Assembly (NCBI GenBank): GCA_029260765.1
Contig: JAJDCP010000027.1
Location: 1 to 32,613 of the forward strand
From: Planctomycetota bacterium
Lineage (GTDB): Bacteria; Planctomycetota; J058; JAJDCP01
Length of the DNA: 32,613 nt
Direction of reading: 5' to 3'
Below the pieces are notes generated by a model. The model saw nothing but the letters and a program-made list of their open reading frames with translations, did not search any database and was not told where the DNA came from. The position numbers and the translations under genes are program-made. Positions within the stretch are counted from its first letter, which is position 1, and every line of letters starts with the position of its first letter. Shown here in pieces: positions 25,725 through 32,613 of this stretch.

Positions 25725-26756
25725 TCAGAGCTTCCAGTAGCGGCTCTGCATTTGCAGGCAGGACTTCAGCAGTTTCTGCCCCGACGGACCCGCCACGCCC
25801 GCCTCCGGCGCGGTTTCGCCGGCCAGGACCTGGATGCAGGCGCGCGCGCTGGCCGCGAGCGCAGGCAGGTCATAACCGCCCTCGAGCACCAACACCAGAC
25901 GCTCGTCCGCGAAACGCCGGGCAAGACTGACCAACGTTCCACAGAGACCGGCGAAGCCCTCGGTGCTGAGCCTCTGGTCTCCGAGCGGATCATCGCGGTG
26001 TGCGTCGAAGCCCGCCGAGACCAAAATCAACTGCGGGCGGTAGGCTTCGGCCACCGGCACCAGCAGCTCCGCAAACAGCTGCTGGAAATCGCCGTCGGCC
26101 ATGCCCGCGGGCATCGGCACATTGACGGTGAACCCCAGCCCCTGGCCGCGGCCGCATTCATGAAGGCTACCCGTCCCGGGATAGAAGGGAAACCGATGGC
26201 TGCTGAAGAACAGGACATCATCACGCTCTTCGAAGCTGTGTTGCGTGCCATTGCCGTGGTGGACATCCCAGTCGACCACCAACACCCGCTCGATGCCGAG
26301 CGCGGCACGGGCATGGGCAGCGGCCACGGCCACGTTGTTGAACAGGCAGAAGCCCATCGCCCGTAAGGCCTCAGCGTGGTGGCCCGGCGGCCGCACCAGG
26401 GCAAAAGCATTGCGGGCCTCACCGCGGCAGACCGCTTCGGTCGCCTGCACCGCAGCTCCCGCCGCCAGCCAGGCGGCTTCCACACTGCGCTCAGAGGCCG
26501 CGGTGTCGCCGTCGAAGAACGCCCGCCTGCCGCGGGCCGCCTCGACTCGATCGATATGGGCCTCAGGATGGACGCGAGCGAGCGCCGCACGCTCGGCGGG
26601 CAACGCAGCTTGCCAGCGACTACCGATCACAGGACGGTCTTCGAGCAGACGCACGATCGAAGCGAGCCGCTCGGGGCGTTCGGGATGCCCCGGCCCCGGC
26701 CGATGCTCGAGCATGCGCGCGTCGTAGCTCAGCAGGGTCTGCTGCGCCTTGTCCAT
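25725..26756 (-). CDS. Class II histone deacetylase-like amidohydrolase
   Basis: A 343-aa zinc-dependent deacetylase of the HDAC/AcuC/acetylpolyamine amidohydrolase superfamily. Visible catalytic set: GHHA (His126, His127), DWDVHHGNGTQ (Asp164, His166), SAGFDAHRDDPLG (Asp251), and EGGYDL with the transition-state Tyr295. PGHPERPERL at 22-31 is the standard opening. The ATG at 26756 shares a base with the TGA of aspS (TGATG), which fixes the start and implies translational coupling; the longer frame lies inside aspS. It removes acyl groups from lysines or polyamines; the substrate here is unknown, but bacterial relatives reverse protein acetylation (AcuC) or deacetylate polyamines. Confidence 0.93.
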   Translation of the reverse strand: MDKAQQTLLSYDARMLEHRPGPGHPERPERLASIVRLLEDRPVIGSRWQAALPAERAALARVHPEAHIDRVEAARGRRAFFDGDTAASERSVEAAWLAAGAAVQATEAVCRGEARNAFALVRPPGHHAEALRAMGFCLFNNVAVAAAHARAALGIERVLVVDWDVHHGNGTQHSFEERDDVLFFSSHRFPFYPGTGSLHECGRGQGLGFTVNVPMPAGMADGDFQQLFAELLVPVAEAYRPQLILVSAGFDAHRDDPLGDQRLSTEGFAGLCGTLVSLARRFADERLVLVLEGGYDLPALAASARACIQVLAGETAPEAGVAGPSGQKLLKSCLQMQSRYWKL

Positions 26757-28543
26757 CAGGCTGTCGCGGGGGACTCGACCTGCACGCGCAGGTGCAGCTC
26801 TTCGATCTGATCGGGCTCCAGCGCCGAAGGGGAGCCGTCGCACAGGAAGCGCCCGTTCGAGCTGTTCGGGAACGCGATCGCCTCACGGATGTTGGTCTCT
26901 CCCAGCATGGTCATCACCAGGTTGTCGATGCCCAGGGCGATGCCCCCGTGCGGCGGTGCACCGAATCCCAGAGCTTCGAGCAGGAAGCCAAAGCGTTCGC
27001 GTGCCAGGGCCTCTGGGATGCCACAGATATCCATGATCTCGAGCTGCAAGGCCGGGTCATGGACGCGGATGCTGCCGCTGCCGATCTCGACGCCGTTGAG
27101 CACCACATCGTAGAGCTGTGCCATCACGGCTCCAGGATCCTCACGCAGTTTGCCGATGAATTCGCTGCGCGGCATCGAGAACAGGTGGTGCATCGCGTTC
27201 CAGGCACCGCTCTGCTCGTCTTGCTCGAACAACGGGAAGTCGACGACCCAGAGGAATTTCCAGTCGTCGCCTGGACGCAGATTCAGGAAGTCGCCGACGA
27301 TGTTGCGCAGGTTGCCCATCGCCTTGTTGGCCACCACCGGGCTGCCCGTGACGAACATCAACAGGTCGCCCTCTTCCAGACCCACGCGCTCGACGATGGC
27401 AGGCACCGCCTCGGCGGGAATGTGTTTGGCGGCTCCGGTCGCGAAAGCGCCGTCTTTGTACTTGGTCGTGAACAAGCCCTGGGCGCCGAAGCTGCGCACA
27501 TGGTTCTCAAAGCCCTTCAAGATCTTCTTCTTGACGCTCGAGGCCCCCCCGGGCACGCGCATCGCTTTGCTGATCAGTCCGTTGGCCTGGGCCTCTGCCA
27601 GCAGCGGAAGCGGCGAAGCGGCGAATAGATCCTGCAGCGTGCAGAGCTCGAGCCCAAAACGCAGGTCGGGCTTGTCGATGCCCCAGCGGCGGATGCATTC
27701 GGCATAACTGAAACGTGGGAAGGGAGTCTCCACCTCGATGCCGTAGACCTTGCTCGACACGGCCACGAGGAACTTCTCCACGACCGCAAAGACATCTTCT
27801 TGATGGACAAAGCTCATCTCGAGGTCGATCTGGGTGAAGACCAGCTGCCGGCCTCGGCGCGCGTCTTCATCGCGGAAGCAGCGGGCCATCTGGAAGTACT
27901 TGTCGTACCCCGAAACCATCAACAGCTGCTTGTAGATCTGAGGGCTCTGGGGCAACGCGTAGAACTGGCCAGGGAAGGTGCGACTCGGCACCACGAAGTC
28001 CCGTGAGCCTTCCGGCGTGCTGCGCATCATCAGCGGCGTCTCGATGTCGATGAAGCCGTCTTCTCCCAAAGAAGCGCGGATGGCTTCGATGGTCTGGTAA
28101 CGTGCGAACATCTTCTTCTGCATCGAGGGTCTGCGCAGGTCGAGGTACCGGAACTTCAGGCGCGTCTCTTCGCCCGCCAGCTCGTTGTCGCGTGCGCGGA
28201 TTTCCAGAGGCAGGTCGGCGCAGGTGTTCAAGAGCGCGACTTCTGCAGCAGCGAGCTCGATCTCGCCTGTGGCCAGTTTCTGGTTGACCATCCCTTCGGG
28301 ACGCCGCTCCACACGCCCGCGCACCCGCAGCACGGACTCTTTGTGGACGTTCTTGAACGCGTTGTACAGCTCGAGTTGCGCCTCGTAGTTGATGCGCACC
28401 TGGGTCAGGCCGTAGCGATCGCGCAGGTCGATGTACAGGCCGCCCTTTTTCTGGTCGCGCACAGCGTGCACCCAGCCGCAAATGGTCGCGTCAGCGTCAG
28501 CGTGGGAAGCGCTAAGCTCTCCGCAGGTATGGGTTCGCAACAT
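26756..28543 (-). CDS. aspS: Aspartyl-tRNA synthetase
   Basis: Charges tRNA(Asp) in the cytoplasm. At 595 aa it has the bacterial length: an anticodon-binding OB fold (CGWVHAVRDQKKGG), class II catalytic core with RYLDLRRP, STPEGSRDF, YALPQSPQ, CFRDED (motif 2), a bacterial GAD-type insertion, and ALGIDNL (motif 3). ATG 28543 has GGAGG seven bases upstream; the longer frame to 28618 adds unrelated residues. The WVH in the OB fold, instead of the WVN of E. coli, resembles synthetases that also charge tRNA(Asn), but one residue cannot settle this. It heads the minus-strand run aspS-HDAC-OLD-kinase. Confidence 0.97.
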   Translation of the reverse strand: MLRTHTCGELSASHADADATICGWVHAVRDQKKGGLYIDLRDRYGLTQVRINYEAQLELYNAFKNVHKESVLRVRGRVERRPEGMVNQKLATGEIELAAAEVALLNTCADLPLEIRARDNELAGEETRLKFRYLDLRRPSMQKKMFARYQTIEAIRASLGEDGFIDIETPLMMRSTPEGSRDFVVPSRTFPGQFYALPQSPQIYKQLLMVSGYDKYFQMARCFRDEDARRGRQLVFTQIDLEMSFVHQEDVFAVVEKFLVAVSSKVYGIEVETPFPRFSYAECIRRWGIDKPDLRFGLELCTLQDLFAASPLPLLAEAQANGLISKAMRVPGGASSVKKKILKGFENHVRSFGAQGLFTTKYKDGAFATGAAKHIPAEAVPAIVERVGLEEGDLLMFVTGSPVVANKAMGNLRNIVGDFLNLRPGDDWKFLWVVDFPLFEQDEQSGAWNAMHHLFSMPRSEFIGKLREDPGAVMAQLYDVVLNGVEIGSGSIRVHDPALQLEIMDICGIPEALARERFGFLLEALGFGAPPHGGIALGIDNLVMTMLGETNIREAIAFPNSSNGRFLCDGSPSALEPDQIEELHLRVQVESPATA

Positions 28544-28860
28544 CTCGAGCCTCCGTTCAGCCGGCCGATGCCGCAGTGCGGCAGAGATGGGACCGGCAAG
28601 GGAGGCAGAGGGTACCATCCTCGGCGGGGGTTGTCTGCCATCGCCAGCAGAAATTGCGGCGCCTGACGCCGCGGCTGGTGCAACCTCTGGTCACACAGGA
28701 TCAGCGCCAGCGCCAAAATCGACAATCACGTCCGCAGGGGGTGTCCGCGTCGCACCGCAGCTGGTTCCTGAGATCGGTATGGGCGCGTGCGAGGCCTTTG
28801 ACTTATGCTAGCCCAGGTGGACGGTGTTGAGGAGCAGCGTCCGGGACTGAGGAGAGCGGC
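28544..28860. other. Divergent spacer, no gene seen
   Basis: 317 bp between aspS (minus) and the Uma2-like gene (plus). It should carry promoters for both, but no hexamer pair with proper spacing stood out: TTGACT at 28798-28803 has no matching -10, and GGTACCCT on the minus strand has only a poor -35. GAGGAG ahead of 28861 and GGAGG ahead of 28543 are ribosome sites. Confidence 0.5.
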
Positions 28861-29493
28861 ATGGGCACAGAGCTGCAGACCCGCGCGCCACGGCGCAGCC
28901 CGACGGAGGACCCCGACCAGCGTGTCCTCCTGCACGGGGCCCGCTGGGAGGACTACGAGCGGCTGCTCGAGATCCGGGGCGAGAGCGCCCGCCCGCGCAT
29001 CATTTTCCTCGCAGGGGAACTCGAGCTGATGAGCCCTTCGCACAGCCACGAGGAACTGAAGAAGACCGTCGCCAGGCTTGTCGAGGCTTACGCCGATGAG
29101 TTCGAGATCGACCTGTCCGGGGCGGGCTCCTGGACGCTCAAGAGCCGTCCCCTCGAGCGGGGTCTCGAGCCCGATGAGTGCTACTATCTGCTCGACCCGG
29201 CGGCGCCGAGAGCGGCGCCCGACAGGCCGACGCTGGCCATCGAGGTGATCTGGACTTCCGGAGGCATCGGCAAGCTCGAGGTTTACCGCGGGCTGGGCGT
29301 GCGCGAGGTGTGGTTCGTCAGGTACGACGGGCTGCGCGTCTTCATGCTCGAAGATGCCGGCTACCGGGAAGTGCTGCCGGCCCGCAGCCTGCTGTTGCCG
29401 AACCTCGACCTGTCGAAACTGCTCGAGATCGCCCTGGCCCTGCCCCAGCCCGTGGCCGTGCGGACCTGGCGACGCTGGCTTCGCGGGGAGTGA
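28861..29493 (+). CDS. Uma2-family (DUF820) nuclease-like protein
   Basis: A 210-aa protein of the Uma2/DUF820 group, which has a PD-(D/E)xK endonuclease-like fold. The expected layout is present: a helical start, LAGELELMSPSHSHEELKKT, EPDECYYL (Asp105), PTLAIEVIWTSGGIGKLEVY (Glu128, Lys138) and GLGVREVWFV. All three catalytic-type residues are present. ATG 28861 has GAGGAG upstream. Such genes occur in many copies in cyanobacteria and planctomycetes; their biological role is unsettled, and links to mobile or defence DNA are only suspected. It is followed by an unknown gene 50 bp downstream. Confidence 0.9.
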   Translation: MGTELQTRAPRRSPTEDPDQRVLLHGARWEDYERLLEIRGESARPRIIFLAGELELMSPSHSHEELKKTVARLVEAYADEFEIDLSGAGSWTLKSRPLERGLEPDECYYLLDPAAPRAAPDRPTLAIEVIWTSGGIGKLEVYRGLGVREVWFVRYDGLRVFMLEDAGYREVLPARSLLLPNLDLSKLLEIALALPQPVAVRTWRRWLRGE

Positions 29494-29543
29494 CGCCCCG
29501 TCACGGGTCTGGATTCGGACGTTTGCTGGAGAAGAACGCGAGC

Positions 29544-29906
29544 ATGGAGGAGGATCGAACATACTGGCCGTTTCAGACCATTCCGTTCGAGCAGATGACT
29601 GACCAACATCATGCAGAGCTTGATTTCTTCAGTACTGCCCACGGGGAAGGGTATAGGGCATTCACCTTCTGTTTCGGATTCGGCGCTGAGAGTAGCGGCG
29701 ACCGCGTGGGGCATATCGTTCGTCGAGGCGGTCACAACCAGAACTGGGAAGTCGTGCTTTCTGAGGCGGAGAAAGAGGTTGGGACGGCCTATGTGGCCGG
29801 GTTCAAGCATGCCTCGGACGCTGTTCTGTTGTGGCTTGGTGGAAGGCCAGCGAAAGAAAGCGTGATCGACATGGAATCCTGGCTCGGGCCCAGTGGAATC
29901 AAGTGA
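29544..29906 (+). CDS. Unknown 120-aa protein
   Basis: Begins MEEDRTYWPFQTIPFEQMTD and contains FFSTAHGEGYRAFTFCFGFG, then VLSEAEKEVGTAYVAGF. It is soluble, mildly acidic, and has no signal peptide or known motif. ATG 29544 is chosen as the first ATG of the block; GGAG lies rather far upstream (29527-29530). Base use is less GC-rich than in the preceding gene. It lies 50 bp behind the Uma2-like gene on the same strand and may share its transcript. No family is recognised. Confidence 0.6.
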   Translation: MEEDRTYWPFQTIPFEQMTDQHHAELDFFSTAHGEGYRAFTFCFGFGAESSGDRVGHIVRRGGHNQNWEVVLSEAEKEVGTAYVAGFKHASDAVLLWLGGRPAKESVIDMESWLGPSGIK

Positions 29907-30514
29907 GTCCGTCCGCCCGCAAGAGCTGGTAGGGAGAGCGAGAACCTCCGCCCAGCGATCTGTTGTGGTGGCCAACGGCGCTCAGTCGGTCGATTTCGGC
30001 CCCGGTCCACACCCAGACGCCTCGGGCCTCGGTTCTCGGTCCTCGGGCTTTCTTGTTCGGCCCACGCAGCCGGCTATCGGTCATCGAGAGGCGGGGGCGC
30101 GGTCGGATCCGGGCACGCAACCGGATCCAACTTCGTCTTCGCCCCACGCGCGCTTGGCGGCCGCAGTGACAGCCGCAACCATGACGAGCCCCTTCGGAAT
30201 CGAAAACCCCTGAGCTCGGCGTGGTCTTGGTGGCTGAGTCTGGGGGGCGAGAGCGTGGCGCGGAAGAGCCACATAGCCGGCTGCGCCTCATGCATGCAAA
30301 CGACCTCGAGACGGCGAAGAAGAAGAAAAAAAGACTCGGCGGAGCCCAGGAAAGAGTCCAAGGGACATCATGACCGACGAGCGAGCACTCGCGTCGGAGC
30401 GGGACCAGCAGAGTTGAGATGTCCGGAAGGGGCGCTCATCTGTATCATTAGCCTTGAATAGGGAATACACGCGGCGCGTCGTACGCAGTACCACCACCAG
30501 CACCGAGGAACGAG
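29907..30514. other. 608-bp spacer with repeat family 2, copy A
   Basis: No gene is called. 30022-30236 is an inverted copy of the repeat at 31678-31936. The rest (30237-30514) contains a purine-rich run (aagaagaagaaaaaaag near 30319) and the leader of the next gene. TATCAT and TTGAAT near 30443-30459 are promoter-like hexamers but are not correctly spaced. Confidence 0.6.
30022..30236 (-). repeat. Repeat family 2, copy A
   Basis: Read on the minus strand this matches 31678-31936 on the plus strand. Shared blocks in order are GCCGAG-TCAGGGG, TTCGATTCCGAAGGGG, a 39-base block starting ATGGTTGC, GGATCCGGTTGCG, GCCCGGATCCGAC, TGCGTGGGCCGAACA and GAGGACCGAGAACCGAGG. Copy A lacks the 25-base insertion and the hexamer tract present in copy B. 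A short frame starts at 30182 (minus). Confidence 0.75.
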
Positions 30515-31171
30515 ATGACCCGTATTCTGTTTCCGCTCCTGCTCATTGCTCCGCTCGCGGCCCAGATCCCGGGTTCCGAGCACTTCACCCGCGAGCTCGA
30601 TTTCTTCGCCGTCGAGCAGTACTTTGCCACTCAGCCATGGGATGCCTCCTACCAGGCGACCCTCGACGCGGTCTTCGACGCCGGCCTCCAGCTGCCGCAG
30701 TTCGCCTTCGCCAAGACCGGTAGCGGCGAGGCCGGTGACCCGAATGTCGTGTTCGCCACATTGCGTAGCGACCCGATCTGGCGCACGGCCGGCGTCCGCT
30801 TCGAGGACTTCATGGCCGCGATGTGCACCGCCGGCACCGCTTGGGAGCGCGCAGATCACGAGGACGAGCTGCTCGCTGGCCTCGATGATGATCTCGCCGA
30901 CCTCGCGGCAGCCCTCGAGCTGCTGCGCGACCGGCCGCGCCTGCAGGCCCAGGCCGCCGAGCTGCACGCCAGCCTGAGCGCGCTGCGGGATTCCCTCTCC
31001 GCGCGCTCGTCGGTCAGCGACGCTCCGCCCAAGGATTGGGCGCCGCCTGTGCAAGAACAGGCACAGGAGGAGCTGTCGATGTTCGAGTTCATGAAGCGTC
31101 GCATGAAGCGCCGCATGCGCAAGATGCGCGAGGCACGCCGCAAGCTCCACGAGGCGATCTTCAACCCCTGA
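30515..31171 (+). CDS. Exported protein of unknown function
   Basis: A 218-aa protein with a signal peptide (MTRILFPLLLIAPLAAQIPG); AGGA lies about five bases ahead of ATG 30515. The mature part is helical and acidic up to about residue 160 (FMAAMCTAGTAWERADHEDE, DDDLADLAAALELLRD). A Pro/Gln linker follows, then a strongly basic helix at the C-terminus (MKRRMKRRMRKMREARRK). Such an acidic-to-basic layout suggests binding to nucleic acid, membrane or an acidic partner, but no family is recognised. It is isolated between two long repeat-bearing spacers. Confidence 0.75.
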   Translation: MTRILFPLLLIAPLAAQIPGSEHFTRELDFFAVEQYFATQPWDASYQATLDAVFDAGLQLPQFAFAKTGSGEAGDPNVVFATLRSDPIWRTAGVRFEDFMAAMCTAGTAWERADHEDELLAGLDDDLADLAAALELLRDRPRLQAQAAELHASLSALRDSLSARSSVSDAPPKDWAPPVQEQAQEELSMFEFMKRRMKRRMRKMREARRKLHEAIFNP

Positions 31172-31677
31172 GCGACGAGCAGGTCTGACCCTCTGGGATA
31201 AAGCGCACGGCAGGTCCGGCGCGGGAGGTTCCTGGCTCGTTCACGTCGGTGCCGGTCGCGATGCTGAAGTTGGCGTCGTTGCTGACCGACCCCGCTGGCA
31301 CGTTGGGAGACGAGCCAGCGGGGCTCCCGTTCGGAGGAATCGAGGCTTTGTGCTGGCCGAGGCCTGACGCCCGCTCAGGCCCACCAGTTCGGGATATGCA
31401 TCGGTCTCGCCATCGCGATCGGCCCTCGGCCTCGCGATCCCGCTCAGCGTCCGGCTCGGGCCTCGGAAGCGACCCCAGACCGACGCACTGCTTCTTGCTA
31501 GCCTTGTTCGACCTTATGCCCGTCCAGAGTTTCGCAATGCCCCCGTCTGGCCGTCGCCGCAGGCGACCCGGAGGCCTGGCGCGCCGGTTGCCTCCGTCGG
31601 GGATGGGAACCCCCTGTCAAATCAGAGATTGTGAGGTTTGCGAGAGCAAGCAGGGTGCCAGGGCGGAGGGCGAGCGG

Positions 31678-31936
31678 CAAGACGGTATTGCGGAGCCGAG
31701 TTCAGGGGTGTTCGATTCCGAAGGGGTGGCCGAGAGTCGGCCGAAGGCCGGCTCGTGATGGTTGCCGCGGTCACTGCGGCGGCCAGGCGCGCGTGGCCGG
31801 ATCCGGTTGCGGGCCCGGATCCGACTGCGACTGCGACCGCGACTGCGACCCCGACCGCGACCCCGGCTCGCGATGCCCGATGGCCGACTGCGTGGGCCGA
31901 ACACGAAGGCTGGAGGACCGAGAACCGAGGACCGAA
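31678..31936 (+). repeat. Repeat family 2, copy B
   Basis: Plus-strand partner of 30022-30236, so the two copies are inverted relative to each other and flank the exported unknown gene (30515-31171). It has an extra 25 bases after the GAAGGGG block and a seven-unit hexamer expansion (31823-31864) that copy A lacks. A short frame with the same 13-codon start as in copy A begins at ATG 31758. Confidence 0.75.
31823..31864 (+). repeat. Hexamer tandem repeat GACNNC x7
   Basis: Seven consecutive six-base units: gactgc, gactgc, gaccgc, gactgc, gacccc, gaccgc, gacccc. It sits inside repeat family 2 copy B where copy A has only one or two degenerate units, so it looks like a local expansion. Confidence 0.85.
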
Positions 31937-32518
31937 TTGACTGATCAGACCTCACGCAGGCGACGCTGGAGGCTCAACACCTCGGATACCTCGATGTCGG
32001 CCGAGAAAGGACGCTGAACATAGCCCCCAAGTAGCACTCGCAGAGCAGCCAGGCTCATACCCGACCCGGCCCACTCCGCCAGAGGCGCCGCTCGCCAAGC
32101 TCAACCCGGGGGCGAGTACTCGCGCCACTCAGGCATGACTTCAGGGTGCGAACCCGTTTGGAGTTGCGGTCAAGAAGACTGCGGCAGGCTCGGAAGCCCC
32201 ACGCCCCACAGCGACTGCACTGGGCACTCGGACTCGAAGGTGTGAGCGATGCATACAGCTCAGTGACCGATGGCTGCCGGGCCGAAGAAATCGGGGTGCG
32301 CCCCGAACCCCATGACAGCATGCCATCGCAACTCGCTCAGGCCGCACGTCGTCGACAGAACGGGGGCAGTCGTCCAAGTGGCTCGATGCCGACCATAGCC
32401 CGCAAGTGGCGTCCGATGCCCCCAGCATCGATGTTCACAGTCTCATCGCGATCGACCGTCGACCACGGCCCTCGGTCTTCACGGTCTTCGGTCCCCACGG
32501 GTTTCGGTCCTTCGGGGT

Positions 32519-32596
32519 CGGAACCGGAACCGGGCTCGGGATCGGGCTCGGATCCGGGCTCGGGTGCGGGTTCCGAGTCGGAGTCGGGTCCGTCCG
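32519..32596 (+). repeat. Hexamer tandem tract CGGNNN x13
   Basis: Thirteen six-base units, most starting CGG (cggaac twice, then cgggct, cgggat, cgggct, cggatc, cgggct and so on). Immediately upstream, 32468-32518 repeats CGGTCTTC/CGGTCC-like words resembling the outer end of repeat family 2. In one frame it encodes a Gly/Ser/Pro/Glu string that is open to the window edge. Confidence 0.8.
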
Positions 32597-32613
32597 AGCC
32601 GCCGCATCAACCT

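Larger units (their letters stand above)
31172..32613. other. 1.4-kb repeat-rich spacer to the window end
   Basis: No intact gene is seen. It holds possible gene debris on the minus strand (31161 to about 31345), repeat family 2 copy B (31678-31936) with a hexamer tract, and a diverged third piece of that family ending in a longer hexamer tract (32519-32596). Open frames in this part are rich in Arg/Pro/Ser and have no ribosome sites. A frame from ATG 32430 runs off the window through the hexamer tract as a Gly/Ser/Pro string; it could begin a gene but nothing else supports it. Confidence 0.55.

Noticed and set aside
31249..31758. A 169-aa plus-strand frame in the last spacer
   Set aside because: Arg/Pro/Ser-rich, no ribosome site, runs through repeat family 2, and its first part is opposite a more coding-like minus frame.
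32055..32321. An 88-aa minus-strand frame with a CxxC pair
   Set aside because: CSRCGAW looks like a zinc knuckle, but the rest is Arg/Ser-rich, there is no ribosome site and no second CxxC pair.
32019..32410. Short direct repeat CATAGCCC-CAAGT-GC at 32019-32035 and 32394-32410
   Set aside because: 15 of 17 matches, but too short and without flanking similarity; may be chance in GC-rich DNA.
1..32613. tRNA, rRNA, CRISPR array, riboswitch or phage attachment site
   Set aside because: Looked for on both strands by eye; no cloverleaf, regular spacer array or recognisable aptamer was found.

Overview
The window is GC-rich bacterial chromosomal DNA. It suggests a complex-lifestyle bacterium, most likely Planctomycetota or a neighbouring lineage; this is inference, as there is no rRNA or taxonomic marker. 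Pointers are two very different Ser/Thr protein kinases (one FHA-linked, one non-RD with DWG in place of DFG), a DUF4388/TPR/PEGA/beta-propeller membrane protein, an exported CAP-domain protein, a nine-repeat Ig-like surface protein, an exported HEAT-repeat protein, and long GC-rich repeat-laden spacers.

Layout. 1-317: spacer with copy 1 of a terminal-inverted-repeat element. 318-9952, mostly minus strand: hybrid sensor kinase, a broken plsC, a HEAT-repeat protein and the Ig-like protein (the last two share an ATGA overlap). The nucleoside diphosphate kinase gene diverges from the sensor kinase through a spacer with a readable promoter on each strand. Copy 2 of the element sits directly behind ndk. 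9719-15634, minus: signalling cluster of the DUF4388-TPR-PEGA-propeller membrane protein, FHA-zinc ribbon-kinase, FIST sensor protein and a 77-aa protein coupled to it by GTGA. 15787-19655, plus: four-gene cassette of unknown function. Its first two genes are visibly AT-richer and lysine-rich. They encode small beta-domains and a large protein whose C-terminus has a Cys/His arrangement suggestive of a papain/transglutaminase-like fold. This is the best candidate for an undescribed (effector-like) system. 19816-28543, minus: aspS, a class II histone deacetylase-like amidohydrolase, an OLD-family ATPase with a decayed Toprim domain, a non-RD Ser/Thr kinase and a CAP protein. Start/stop overlaps link aspS-HDAC (TGATG) and OLD-kinase (GTGA). 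The OLD-kinase pair is the second candidate system. 28861-31171, plus: Uma2-family nuclease-like protein and two unknown proteins. 29907-30514 and 31172-32613: long spacers with inverted copies of a second repeat family, hexamer tandem tracts and probable gene debris.

How the genes work together. Most of the window is signal perception and relay (His-Asp-His-Asp phosphorelay, FHA and Ser/Thr kinases, FIST) plus envelope or exported proteins, with housekeeping genes (aspS, ndk) interspersed. No tRNA, rRNA, CRISPR array or intact transposase was found. Statements about families rest on motif recognition by eye; no database search was run.
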